Below are positions 10,919-22,361 of a stretch of DNA of 64,000 nt, piece by piece. Numbering within the stretch: the first letter of the stretch is position 1; each line of letters begins with the position of its first letter. Made by a program: the position numbers and the translations under genes. The notes below the pieces were generated by a model, which saw only the letters and a list, made by a program, of their open reading frames with translations, was not told where the DNA came from and did no database searches. Origin of the DNA: Desmodesmus armatus (taxonomy: Eukaryota; Chlorophyta; Chlorophyceae; Sphaeropleales; Scenedesmaceae); NCBI GenBank assembly GCA_007449985.2, contig VIIQ02000169.1:1-64000 (forward strand), written 5' to 3'.

Positions 10919-10983
10919 CCCTGCCCCTTAGGGGGGCTCTGCTGTGCACTGCACAGCAGAGCTTGGTTCGAATCCAAGCAGGG
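10919..10983 (+). ncRNA. Cloverleaf-like structured element with a Pol III B-box (tRNA-like or SINE-like)
   Basis: The 65 nt can fold as a four-way junction. The closing stem is CCCTGC (10919-10924) with GCAGGG (10978-10983). A small hairpin CCCC-TTA-GGGG follows; its first C overlaps the closing stem. Then comes a perfect 12-bp stem GCTCTGCTGTGC / GCACAGCAGAGC with an ACT triloop (10936-10962). The T-arm-like hairpin is TTGG-TTCGAAT-CCAA (10963-10977). GGTTCGAATCC matches the Pol III B-box consensus exactly. No A-box is evident and the central arm is not an anticodon arm, so it is not a normal tRNA. Transcription is not shown. Confidence 0.4.
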
Positions 10984-11216
10984 CTGGACTTGAGTGATCA
11001 GCAGCATGTGCCCACACACACTCACCCAACCTAACCAATCGCGTTTTTAGGGTATGGCAGGCCTGCTCTCCGACGGAGAGACTTGTTTTGGCCTGAATTA
11101 ACAGGCCCCAATGTAACACAACTCATCATCATCATCAACACAAATCATCATCATCATCAAGGCTCCATGTAACAAAACACACACAGGCACACATTGGTTT
11201 GAGCCCCGGGTTTGCC

Positions 11217-11314
11217 TCACTTCTTCTTCTTTGCCTTGGGGTTGGCTGGGCCTGTCGGGCCCTTGATCACGGTGCAACACTTCTTCTTCTGTCGGGCCCT
11301 GTTTGTAACAAACA
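11217..11314 (-). pseudogene. Possible orphan terminal exon with a lysine-rich C-terminus
   Basis: On the minus strand a frame reads RQKKKCCTVIKGPTGPAN and ends with a KAKKKK tail and a stop at 11217. It is preceded by a plausible acceptor (CAGTCAGTCAG). The composition looks like a real protein C-terminus, but I found no matching upstream exons. It could be the relic of a gene or transposon, or coincidence. Confidence 0.2.
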
Positions 11315-12955
11315 CTGACTGACTGACCGATTGCCAATGGGCAGACAGAACTTCACACGTGTCGACACACGTCATGCTCATTCCATGGACATCACAGCCC
11401 CACCCAGGTCCAGAGGGGTTGGCACTTCACGCAGGTGCTGAATGGACATGTATGACTGGTGACACCAACACTTGCCTGCAGGCAGCTGCCTGCCATATGC
11501 AACAGTCGGGGACACAACACCTGCAAGCTGCTGCTGTTTGAGACCCAGCAATACAGACGTGCAGACTCAGAGGCAGATGCTATTGCTGCTGGTGACAATT
11601 GTCCACTGCCAATTCTGTCAACACACCACCAGTGCTTCCTTGTCAGGCCTGTCTGGCTGTTGCAGGTGGGCCCAGCAAACAACCAAGCGCTTCAGCGGGT
11701 AGCACATGTTGAGGCTTCTGATCAACCAATGGTAAACATACACACCAGCTTCATGGACGGCCCACCACACTCTGCACCCACACACACTGTTGGTGGGATA
11801 ATGCAAGGCTATGCCTGACACACAGCACAGCAGCTGCATCAACACCAAGCTGCACACTTCACAGCAACATGCAAAAAACACAACCCCTCCTCCACAGCCC
11901 CACTGCACACCTTTCCGCACTCATACCCCCACCCCACCCCTAAATCGCACCGCTGCTAGTGAAACCCAGCCCCATCACCCCAGTAAACTCCCTCCCGGCT
12001 CAAGACATGGGTCAGTTTGGACCTAAATTAGATGCCAGGCGGCAGTACAGGAGTATGACTCAAGCTCTGGGCCTATGTCCCGGACCCTCAGTGATTCCTC
12101 AGGGCCCAAAGCAAGAGCAACATAGTGCGCATGCGCCTTCTCAAACACGCCACCCAGAGGCGCCTGCAAGTTGGTAAGTGCCGCCTCTACCTGTGCAACC
12201 TGCTCATACACAGCCCCCCTACACGCAAGCAGACCGCCAAGCACCACCAAGAAGACGAACACAGGCCAGAGACAGCAGCCACGATACGCTCATGCCGCCA
12301 CCTTCTTCCTGCCGCCGCCGCCGCCGCCACTGCTAGGCGTCGCTATGTCTCCCCGTGGCCACCGCTTCCCAAAGGGACGAACGAGCGCAGGGGTTGGGGC
12401 GTGGTGTAGGCCCAGGCCTCACCACCACCCTTCACACACTTGCTGGGGTGGCTCAAACAGCTCCAACTCTTGTAGGTCGCTACCATCAGACTCCTCATTG
12501 CCCTCGACAAACCATTGGTGCAGGTGGAGAGCCAGTGGACCACCTCCCTGCAGGGTTCATGTGCGCCGAGCAGATTGTGGCCGTGTTTTGTAAAGCCGTT
12601 TATTCTGTAGCCCACATCCACGCATCGGATGCTGTAGCCCACACCCGTCTTGATTTCCAGTAAGGCAACAGGGTCTGGAGATGGAGGACTGAACTGAACG
12701 GCAGCAGCAGCAACGGCAGCACAAATTCAGTCAGATGACGTTTTGTGGACAGGTGCAAGGTTCATGTTTACAAGTTGGCGTCGCTGGTGGGATATGTGAC
12801 ATGTAGCCGCTGTCGCCACGCCTTGCAGGCAGCCTAGGGGCCACCACTGGTCACCAGCATGGACAATGGAAAGCGCATTTGTATATCACTGATGGTGCAG
12901 ATGGTGGCAATCTATTGGACATGTTGCAGACCTCATTGTGCGGCAGGATGACTTC

Positions 12956-13113
12956 AACCACCCAGGCATCGGCAGAAACCCCAAGGGTGAGGGGGTGTGC
13001 TGGGGGCTGGCTGGCAATGCGCCATGCTGCTCCGGAGCAGCATGGAGCATTGTGTCAGCCAGCCCCCAGCACACCCTCTCACCCTTGGGGTTCCTGCAGA
13101 TGCCTGGGTGGTT
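12956..13113. repeat. Foldback element: 158-bp near-perfect inverted repeat
   Basis: Left arm from AACCACCCAGGC (12956) and right arm to GCCTGGGTGGTT (13113) pair over about 78 bp each, with only a few mismatches and one 2-nt indel. The centre CCATGCTGCTCCGGAGCAGCATGG is itself palindromic, so there is almost no loop. Transcribed from either strand it would form one long hairpin. It resembles a small foldback MITE or a small-RNA precursor. No protein is encoded. Confidence 0.8.
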
Positions 13114-14145
13114 AAGGCAGATGCAGCGCCCCGGCCATCATCAGCAATCATGCCTTGTCGGGTCTGCTTTGCTGGGCGCACCACACGCCACACACGCATC
13201 TTCTCAATGAGACCAAAGAAATTCTGTGAACATGCACGACACCACACAGCACTGTAATCTTGTCACAGCTGGCTCAGCATGCAGGTGCATAGGAAACAGG
13301 CATAGCAACCAGCCTAATACCGTTCACACCAAAGGCAGCATCAGTCAAACCTGACACTCAGTCACTGAGTCAGTTAGGCCTCCTGGTCTGGCGGCCCATT
13401 TGTTGGGATGGGGGCAAAAGCAAGAAAGGTGACGAAGAGGCACCTGAAATGGTCATATTGTGTTGGGGGAGTGGAGAGGTGGGTGGGCTTAGGGCTTTGG
13501 CAGCGACGGGATAAGCCACTGCCCCACCCCTGAGGATCTGGGTGCTCCCAATTGAGTGGCCCCAAGCATGAGTAGGGGCATTTCGGGGCCTGAAACAAGA
13601 ATCCTTGTGTCCACTTCCCTAAATCCATGAATTTTCATGCAGCCGGCAGCAACAACAGGCTGGAACCCACTGTCAGCAACGTCTCAGTACCTCGCGTCGA
13701 GGTTTACGACACTGCCCGATACATCAACAGCGCGGATACGTCACTGTTAAGCTGCTTTTAAAGCACATAAGTGCTGATATCATATTCCTGCGACCTATCA
13801 GAACCTATCGGCGCCTTTCGTGCAACATCTGGAGTGCAAAAATCCAGGTGATCACAAACCCATGCAGGTCCAAAGCCTCGTTATGCTTGCTCCTATGCGC
13901 TGTATTCAGCAGATCTAAGGCAAGCTGCATTCATGGGCTTGCTGACAGCTATATGCTGCCAACTGGGGCTGCAGTCCAACCTGGCAGTCCAACCTGGCAG
14001 TAGACCAGCAAACAGCAGACTGGAGGGGACCAACTCTTTGTGTGCCTGAGCTTTCGTAACAGTGGTTGAGATCAAGTCTGCAGCTGGTCGCAAACATATC
14101 TTGCTGCCTTCATGCTGCACACATGCTTCACAGGAAACCCTTCGA

Positions 14146-17100
14146 ATGCCTTCAAAGATGGAGGTGCTTTGGGCTGATTGCATCAAGTCCCTCAAGTCGA
14201 TTGTGGACCTCCCATGCAGCAGCCCAGCCTTTGAGGCTGCTGTCATGAAGGCTGGGACACCGTTGGTAGGCCTCAAGCAGCAGCTGGCAGCCAAAGGCTT
14301 TCAGCAGGCAGAGTGGGAGATGGTGGTGAACAAGCTGAAGGTGGGTTCTGCTAGATCCTCGCAGTCGTCTTAGACAGCGGTTGAGTAGTGCCCCTGCATG
14401 GTTATGATATCCCAGACCCCCGGGAATGTACCAACCATACTCAGTAGCCTTGCAGCTGAGGGCAACCCACAAAGGTAGTGTTGGTGCTGCATGTTACACA
14501 GCCTTGATGCAGCAGCAGCCGTCCATGCACGGGGGAGCAATAGGCGGCCAAAGTTCTCCGCGCAGTCTCATGCACTGGGTTGCAATCACCGTGTCGGCAC
14601 CCCCCGCCACTGCTGTACAGTGGCAATGCGCAGCATGCTGCATCCAAAGCAGCGGGAACCTTCTGCAACAGTCGGGCGCTTTCCGAGGTGCTCGTGCCCA
14701 CAGTAGTACTGCATAGTACACAGCCCTGCTGTTGACACAACTCAAACTGCTGTCTGTCACACTCCCTCCTGCAGGTACCCTACCACCTCTTCACCGCCTG
14801 CGCCAAAAGCGCTGGTGCCCCAAAACCACAGCGTGACCCAGCACGCAAAAGCCCCTTCAACCTGGCTGCCTACGGCACCGTGGGGCTACTGCATGAGTTC
14901 ACCATCGCAGCGCGCTGTGTCCCTCAGCTGGGAAAACCCATGGCACAGCAGCTGCAGCAGTCCCGGCTGCTAGAGAAGCTGCCTGCGCTGCTGTCAGCGG
15001 TAGCAGCAGAGCTCACCAGTGCGGCAGAGATGTCAGATGCTGAGCGCAAGCAGCGGATGGGGCAGGGATGGGATCCAACACAGCAACAGGTGCCGCACAG
15101 GATCATGGCTGAAAAGCTGCTCGACATTGTTCTGTGGCTGCATATCCTGCAGTCCATGCACACATCACCACAGGGGCTATCAGGTGTCTCAGGGAGCGCA
15201 GGGCTTGCAGCAGGTGTGGGGCAGCACCAGCAGCAGCAGCAGGGAGGTGCCACACTGTCTCTGGCGGTCATGGATTTGGTCCTTGCAGTGGCCGGTAATG
15301 TGAGCAGGAGCCTGGTGCAGCTAGGACCGCAGGACAGTCCTGACGTAGAGGACCTCAGGACCCTAGCAAAAGCCTTCAGCACAGTTCAGATGCTGTGCGG
15401 GGAGAGCTTGCATGAGCTGCTGAACGCAACTGCAACCAGTGGCGCAGTATTCGGCAGCTCAGCACCTGTCCTGCAGCAGGTGCTGCTGTCACCCTCCCTG
15501 CTGCCCTGCCTGTCCCTTGTGCTGGCCTACACCATGTACTGCCAGACAGCAGAGGAGCTGCGGCAGAAGAACGCAGCAGCGGCAGGCAAGGCAGACAGGC
15601 GCAGCAGCAGCAGCAGCAGCCAGGCTGCTTCCAACAGCAGCAGTGGCCGTCTGCGCAGCAGCAGCAGCGGCGGGATCTCTCCTGCGTCGGCGAGCCTGGC
15701 CTGGCAGCAAGCAAACCAGTCCCTGCCATCGCTGCCTGCCAGCCACCAGCAGCTGTGTGTTGTGCTGAGGCTTGACGTGAGGATGCTGCTGACGCTAGCG
15801 GCCATCGACACGTCAGAGTCGGCAATGCCACGCCTGCATGGGCCAGGCATCGAGGTGGCAGATGACCTGCTCTCAACGTACAGTCAACTCATGCACCTCT
15901 GGGCGCAGCGCGAGCAGCTGCTCATCTGGCAGAAGAAGCCCACCGCACAGCAGCGGCTTGAGCTGCAGCTGCAGCTGCTACTGCCGGGTGTGCTGCTGGA
16001 CTGTGCTGCAAGGATACGCACCAGCAGCTCAGGGTTCGGCAAGTACAGCTTGATTGCGGCACAGCTCAGCTGCTATGCTCTGTATGCCTGGAGCCACATC
16101 ACCGAACCCAGCAAGCCTCTGTACAGCAGCCGCAGCCGCAGCCGCCAGCAGGAGTGGCAGCAGCTGCCAGGGCCCTGGGTGGCGGAGGTCCTGCCTGCTG
16201 CTATCAAGTTGGCGCGCCGCATGCTGCCGACGCTGCAGCAGGATGCAAGTCTGAGTTCAGACGCTGCTCATACAGCAGGCGCAGCAGCAACAGACAGCGA
16301 AGCTGGATCAAGCAGCTCAGCAGGCACTGCGGCGGGCCATGCAGCATTACGTGGGGCCGCCGCGGCTGCAGACACAGCTGCAGATAGTGTCTCCCCTTAC
16401 AGCAGCAAAGGGTACAGGCTGGAATGCACACAGTGCCTGCTGCGCTTCTGTGGCACTGTGTGTGAAGCAGTGGTGCCTGCAGGCTCCCTGGGGCCGGCAG
16501 CAGCAGCATCAGGGGCTGTCACTGAGCATGAGTATTTCGGAGTCTCACAAGACTTTGCGCAGGAGCGATACGATGCCATGAGCAGTCTCTTGGAGGGTCT
16601 CTTTGACAGCGACAGCAGTGCAGCCACAACAAGCCACCCCAGCAGCTCTGCAGCAGGGTTCAGCTCACAGCCTGCCTTCACCTCTCAGTTTGACAGCACC
16701 TCTGTAGTTGCTGGTGGTGCAGCGCACATCCTGCGCGTGCTCGAGGGCCTCATGCGCACAGCAGCAACGGCCCCAGCAGCCGCATTTCAGGTGCTTTCCT
16801 GCCCCCTTGACATCATTCTCACTGATCTGTTGGAGTACGTGCCCCTCCCCACAACAACCAGCTTGGTGCGCAACCGTGAGCACGACTACAAGCCTGCAGC
16901 GCCCTGGCTTCTGCAGGTGGCATGCATGGCAGGTGCCGGCAGCACCCAGCAGCGGGCGTTGTACAGTGTGCTAGCCTCAGTGGTCAAGCTGTGCTTTGTG
17001 CAGCACATCAAGAAAGGGCAGGCCGCACTGCAGGAGCCTGGGCGCTGTGTCCTGATGGCAGCTGAGGCGGCAGCATACCTGCTGAAAACAAACCTGCCGA

Positions 17101-17293
17101 GCGGCTCAGAAGCACCAGCCGCTGGTACGGAGGCCGCACCAGCATTATCAACATCTGATGCTGTGGCAGGCTCGGTCTCTTCCTCAGCCGGGAACGCAGC
17201 AGACAGCACAGTACGCACTGCTGTTGTCACTGCCAGTGCGGTTGGTGGTGCCGCTGGTGTCAGCTCTCAGGCAAGCACTGCTGGCCAGCATGG

Positions 17294-17329
<36 letters not shown>

Positions 17330-18115
17330 CAGCAGCACTGCTGCTGGAAATGCTGCTGGCAGCAGCACTGCTGCTGCTGCATGCATTGCTGCTGCTGGAG
17401 ATGCTGTACAGCTGCTGCCCAGCCTGGTGATCATTGGTCGCTTGTGCCTGCTGTACGGCTACCAGTTCCCTTCCAAGATCCATGTGTGTGTGCAGATGCG
17501 CGAGATCAAGACAAAACTCACCAACATGAGTCAGCAGCGCTATGCACAGCTGGGGCAGATGTATAAGCGCGAGGCTCCACGCAACGGGGTTGTTGATGTC
17601 ATGTGGAGGGGGGCGCCTGGGGGCGGCATGGAGTCCAAGTTTGATCTCATTCTGCAGGCTTGCCTGAACTGGCTCAAGGGTGAGACCGTATCAGCACAGC
17701 TGCGCGCAGCAGGGTACAACCCCTCTCTGGCAGTGCAGCAGCTGCAGTCATTGGTGGCATCGGTTGCTGCAGCACGTGGCGGTGACACTGCAGATGCAGC
17801 ACCCTTCGAGGTACTGGCGCAGCAGCTGCAGGAGACTGGCAAGCTGCTTAGTAGCTTCTGCTCGAAGCTTTTCTGCAACAACCCTGTGTGCTGCAACCTC
17901 AGCCGCACTCTAGAGGTCAGCCTGGTGTCCGGCACAGTACCAAGTGCTCAGGGTGCCGTGTGGCCAGGTACTGCCAGCGCAGCCCTTGCCAGACCTCCCA
18001 CTGGAAGCAGCACAAGCCTGTGTGCAAGGCGCTGCAGGCTGCCACCGCCGATGCCGCTGCTGCTGCAGAAGCAGCAGCAGCAGCAGCAGACGCAGATGCA
18101 GGCAGCACAGCTTGA
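14146..18115 (+). CDS. Large MYND-type zinc-finger protein (assembly frame break before the finger)
   Basis: Exons are 14146-14340 and 14775-18115. They join in phase 0 (CTGAAG|GTGGGT ... CTGCAG|GTACCC), giving about 1,180 aa. The long body is helical and rich in Ala/Ser/Gln with a poly-Ala run from GCT triplets (about 17294-17329). The C-terminus is a MYND finger: NNPVCCNLSRTLE, then in another frame KCSGCRVARYCQRSPCQ and SHWKQHKPVCKAL. The order C..C, C..C, C...C, H...C is that of MYND domains, which mediate protein-protein contacts. The two halves differ by one frame between about 17912 and 17940. Adding one base would reunite them, so I favour a missing base over a real end. The frame-0 extension to 18302 is then spurious. 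Family knowledge: volvocalean and scenedesmacean algae carry many C-terminal-MYND proteins of unknown role. Confidence 0.75.
17294..17329 (+). repeat. GCT microsatellite coding for poly-Ala in the MYND protein
   Basis: About twelve consecutive GCT triplets encode an alanine run, followed by Gly/Ser/Ala-rich sequence with further GCA/GCT codons. The length is prone to slippage between strains. Confidence 0.8.
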
Positions 18116-19151
18116 TCGAGCAGATGCTGGCAACACATCAGGTGTGATCCTTTGCTTTGCTCAACATGATCCGGTTTGGGTTCCAAAGTATGTTTCTGGG
18201 GGCTGGTTGGGCTTGAAGCGTCTGAAAGTGTTGCCCAATGACTTGTTTGTAGGCAGTCGCCTACACGCGTGTGGTCAACCTGGCATGTTCAGGTGCAAAT
18301 GATTGAGCTTGCAGCTGCGGGCTTTTGAAGTCACCTTGTGCCATTGCCAGTGCCATTGCGACAGGGCACATGCATATTGGACTGAACCGCCCGCCCCTAA
18401 TGGGTCTGTGCTACTGGCACATGCAGCCCCTGTTCAAAACAGTTTGTCTGATTCAAAAGCGCTGGCCAAGGCACAGGCAGCGTGGGACTGTGTGTTGTGA
18501 AGTGGTGTATGCAGCCGCAGGGCCTGCAATCGCTTCTGCTGGCACTGTTGGACTCCAAGCAAGATGCAAAAAATGCCAGGTTGGTTTCCTCCCTGTTGTG
18601 ACTTTGTGCCTGGCTGTGGCGGCTATGCATGTATATGTGTTTTCACCTGCAAGGTTTGTGCGTGTTGGTGACACCCTGCCAGTGGCAGGACTGTGGCCCT
18701 TAGGACCTTTTCCAGTACAGAGGCAAGCAGCTTGAGCTGATGCTGCCCCCTGCACAGCGTGCCTGCAGTGGTTTTGCAAGGTTGGGGTTGCAGGTTCACC
18801 CGTCTGTAATTGCCAAAAGCAAACAAAAACCGTCTGTGTTTCAGAACCGTGCGGGCCGGGGTGGCAGATCTGCACTGTTCATGGGCATCGCGCAGACCAG
18901 GAAACATCAAGTTGCGTGACATTAGTGAAAGTACTGTCAGCCTGTCCTTCTTGCCAGCAACACCCCAGCAACACCGCAAACAAGGAAACAAGTCACAGTC
19001 GACCAACAGGCCATGTGACATCTTGCTGATCGTGCACAACAAACAAGGGAGCCCACGCACATCCCAGTAGTTGTACAGCTCCACATTCCTACTAGTACTG
19101 CTTCGCTGCATCCGCATCAGCTATCGCTTCTTCTGCTTCTTCTTCTTGTCG
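18116..19151. other. Convergent intergenic region
   Basis: This holds the 3' ends of the MYND gene (+) and the first exonuclease-like gene (-). A TGTAA string, the usual poly(A) signal of chlorophycean algae, occurs near 18805 on the plus strand. Near 19121-19160 the minus strand also reads NPANDKKKKQKKR to a stop in a frame other than that of the last exon. No separate gene is supported. Confidence 0.5.
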
Positions 19152-20203
19152 TTAGCAGGGTTGCTGACGCGCACTAGGGGGTGCAGGTATTGCCCTTGAC
19201 ATGTACCACTCCAGCAGGTAGTTAGGCCCATCTCCCTCCCTTGCTGCCTGGCGTGCTGCGCTCATCATGCCAGTGGGCAGGTGAGCTAGCGGCCAAGCAC
19301 CCCTGGGATAACGTGAACACAGAGGATGGGTAGATTTGCAGCGTGGACACACAGGGGGGTATTATGCTGCTAGGGATGCAAGGGTCACTCCAAGGCCAAA
19401 AATGCCCAAGGACAACTGTCTAGTGGCCTCTAACTTAGATTAGGTTTGAAACTTGCAATGCATCTCATTGCCTCAACACAACAGGGTCCTCGTCAGTGCC
19501 AGCCGAGGCTCGACAGCCTGCTCTGACACCCCACCATACCTCAAGCAGAGCCATACTATGTGGGTTGATGCCATATGTGTGTGCCACACATACGGTACAG
19601 CTGTGGTTACTGTCACTGTTAGTACAAGTACATATGTTTGTGTACAACTGTAGGTAAATGGCCTGGCTGCTGGACCGGATCCGGAGCCGCCAATGCATAG
19701 CGGTGCACAACAAGCCCCGCCCTCTGAGGTCCTCACTTGGATACCGCCCATGTCGGAAAGCGCCCCGCAGGGTGGTCAGGTGGGTTGAGCGGCCACGGCT
19801 TCGTCAGCCAGTCCTGGTTGCGCCGCAGCATCTCATCAAACTCCCTCATAGATCGGCTGTATTCTGGGTTGCTGCCGCCACCTTTGTGGATGGCACCACC
19901 GGCCCTGTCTGTCTGCGCTGCTGCTGCAGTGTCATCGGCTTGTGGTGAGGGCTCCAACAAGTTCAGCAGGACGGGAAGGAGCCTGCCTACATTGGTCGCC
20001 TGCATGAGCGCCCGCTCCCTTGGTAGGAAGGTTGGCGGGGGTTGCTGCAGGGGCAGTAGGGCTGCACAGGCATCAACTGTCCAGGCAAGGCAGCAGGGGA
20101 AGCAGCGGCAGCAATGTGGGGGAGTTGATTGTGAGGGACTCCAATGCTGTGGTGTTGTCAGTGTGGTTGAGCAGCGCAGGGAGGGTGTGTTCAATCAGCC
20201 AGA

Positions 20204-20244
<41 letters not shown>

Positions 20245-22010
20245 TAGCGCAGTTGTGTGTCATGGCAACAAGACAGTGATCGTGTTTATTAGTGTACAAT
20301 GTTTGCTGCCAGCCCTATGATTGGGACAGCCCTTGTCAAACTGCACATGTGTGGAGGCTGCATAGGGCCAGCACTTGTACAAATGCCACAACTGACAGCC
20401 CCTACAGACATACAATGTAGGGGCACCCCTTTGTCTGCCCAGCATCGTCTGAAACAGCCCTTGAGGGTGGCCACCCCACTGGGCAGCAGCTTGCCAGGTG
20501 ACTCACATGATGCTCAGACTCTGAAGTTGCGTGTAGCGAGGCTGACACCAAGCAACACAAAGTTGACTGCTGCAGCCGCTGCAACAAGTCGATGGCACGG
20601 TAGTTTGTGTCACAACTGATCACTATTGGCCAGTCATTTGAGTGAATATTCAATCGACCTACCAAGCTTGAGCGTCTGCGGCAGCCTTGTGAAGTAGCCC
20701 TCTGTCTGGAGGTCTAGATCTTTGGTCTGTGCCTTCAGTGCCCACAGCAAGAACCAAGTGTCCTGGAACAGCCAGCCGTCTGGCCAGGCCACCACTGGCC
20801 CTGCAGCTGCTGAAGGACTGCCCAAGGCGCTGCTGCTGCTGCTGCTGCTGCTCACGCTGATCCCAGAGCTGCTGCCATTGCTGTTGTTGCTGCTGCTCTT
20901 GATCTTGGTGCTGTTGCCAACAGCAGTGCTGCCGGCACAGGCAGACTCAGGGCTATCAGTGCTGCCAGGGTTGCTCTCAAGCAGTGCGGCTAGGGCAGTG
21001 CTGCTGATGCTGGAGCGGCGAGTGCGCCTTCTGCGCCTGCTGGTAGGTTGCACTTCAGTGCCAGGTGTGCTAAGCAGAGAGCTGCTGCTGACATGGTCAC
21101 TGCTTGGTTCGGCAGGAGCAGCAGCAGCAGCTGCCTGCTGCAGGGCCCGTTGCTTGCACAGCTCTAGGACACGAAAGTGGTACTTGAACCCGTTGTGAGC
21201 TATGATGACCGGCTGCTCCCCTGGCAGCAGCTTCCTGTTGATGAATGCAATGACATTCTCAATGGCGACAAGCAGGTGGATGCCGTCAGATAGGATTTCT
21301 TCCAGCTGCAAACCTGCAGGTGCCAAAGGTAGCAAGGGAGGGTGGGTCAGAGTGAACTTGGTCGGGGTTGTCTGGATTTTTTTATGATCAGGAACCAGTG
21401 CGCACTCTGCCCCATTGTCTTGCAGCAGCTCAATTTGCACTTGCGGGCACCCGGGGCTCTCGCAGAGTTGGAGACAGACAGAGTGCCGCATCTTGTGTGC
21501 ACTGACCCCCCTAAATTATGCCAGCAACAGCCCTCCCAAGCAGTGCTGTGCTGTGTGGAAGCACACTGTAGTAGATGTTTGATGTCACAGAGTGAAGGCC
21601 ACCATACCTTCCAACACTTCAGCATGAGAGCGATGCAGCATGCAACCTGGCACGCATTGGACCTGGCAAACTGTGTGTTGCCCAACAGCATGCTCGCTGT
21701 GCTTTGACCCACCATGAATGTGCGTTGCCTCTGTGATGATGGGCACACTGGGGTCTACTAGCTGAGGGTTGACCAAGGCAGAGTAGAATTCACCGGACTC
21801 CTCGTCGATAACCGCCACTGATAGGATGTCTGCCTCTTCAGCGATATGACTGTTGGCCTCTGTATCGAAGAAGAACCTGTGCTGAGCTGCTTGCACTGCT
21901 GCTTGGCAGGGCCTGTGCTGGCGCAACACTCTGGACACAGCAGGCCTGTGCATCAGATGGGTTACATTCCTGGTGCATGCTGATGCACTTGCGCTGAAGT
22001 AACCCATCAT
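19152..22010 (-). CDS. DPD1-like DnaQ-fold 3'-5' exonuclease homologue (paralogue A)
   Basis: Exons 22010-21713, 21313-20663, 20076-19737 and 19302-19152 join in phases 1, 1 and 2, giving about 479 aa. A basic, Ala/Ser-rich N-terminus may target an organelle. The DnaQ layout is clear: ExoI FFFDTEANSH keeps Asp and Glu, then VNPQLVDP, HIHGLQLEE, ExoII IIAHNGFKYHF and WLFQDTWFLL. In ExoII the usual FD is FK..H. The ExoIII-like ERALMQATN has lost the His and Asp of the HRALSD motif. The order matches plant DPD1, an organelle DNA-degrading exonuclease. The C-terminal PLNPPDHPAGRFP block is shared with two paralogues in this window. The last exon may run on in another frame to a Lys-rich tail ending at 19121. 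The start could instead be the ATG at 21953. Activity is uncertain. Confidence 0.75.
20205..20243. repeat. CAG microsatellite in an intron of exonuclease-like paralogue A
   Basis: About a dozen CAG triplets lie between exons 2 and 3 of the minus-strand gene, so they are intronic and read CTG in the pre-mRNA. Confidence 0.85.
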
Positions 22011-22361
22011 ATCGAGTGCATGTACTGTACAGCAGTTGGATACTGTTTGGCTTCAACCACCCCTCGAGTGCTTTGGGAGCAGGCACAGTCAAGTCCCTAC
22101 ATTGGACGACGTCAGTTACCTCGCAGCTCGTGTACAATGACTGCCTTGGCGAACGCTGCGCCTGACACTTTTGATTGATTAGTGAAACCAATTCTTGCCA
22201 GCGCGTGGTATCAATTCACCACGCGACTCGCCCGACGTAGGTTTCTGGTGTAACGCCTTGGAAACTGCCCGATGCACCTCAGTCTTGTGTCCGCAGTCTT
22301 GGCAACTATATTTCTCGCATGAAATCACTTCATGAATACTACTTACACCATGATTTGCAGT
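22011..22361. promoter_or_regulatory. Bidirectional promoter region between two head-to-head exonuclease-like genes
   Basis: Only about 350 bp separate the start codons of paralogues A (-) and B (+), so the two genes must share upstream DNA. It contains GACGTCA at 22108-22114 and an inverted repeat GCGTGGT ... ACCACGC (about 22201-22223). GACGTCA is a bZIP-type core also seen upstream of other genes here. Transcription start sites are not determined. Confidence 0.5.

Larger units (their letters stand above)
9776..14145. other. Intergenic region, no supported protein gene
   Basis: Beyond the array there are 4.4 kb with many short, compositionally unconvincing ORFs. Visible content includes a direct repeat of GTTATTTTGGACGTC (about 10531-10571), the cloverleaf-like hairpin at 10919-10983, CATCAT microsatellites near 11125-11160, a lysine-rich ORF tail at 11217-11314, a GCC triplet run near 12310 and the foldback at 12956-13113. 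The last ~400 bp probably hold the promoter and 5' UTR of the MYND gene. I see no transposase, reverse transcriptase or conserved enzyme motif. Confidence 0.6.

Noticed and set aside
10919..10983. Canonical tRNA gene
   Set aside because: It has a B-box and T-arm but no A-box, no 7-nt anticodon loop and an overlong central stem.
11118..11160. CAT triplets near 11125-11160 as a CRISPR-like array
   Set aside because: It is a simple trinucleotide microsatellite without spacers, in a eukaryotic context.
15376..15876. Minus-strand Cys/Ala/Ser-rich ORFs opposite the MYND gene
   Set aside because: They are shadows of CAG-rich coding sequence read on the other strand.
17912..17935. A 22-nt GT-AG intron to explain the MYND frame break
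   Set aside because: It is too short for splicing, and the join does not restore the MYND frame.
17888..18302. C-terminal extension of the 1140-codon frame beyond the MYND region
   Set aside because: The MYND ligands lie in another frame that stops at 18115. The frame-0 tail is low-complexity and unlike the family.
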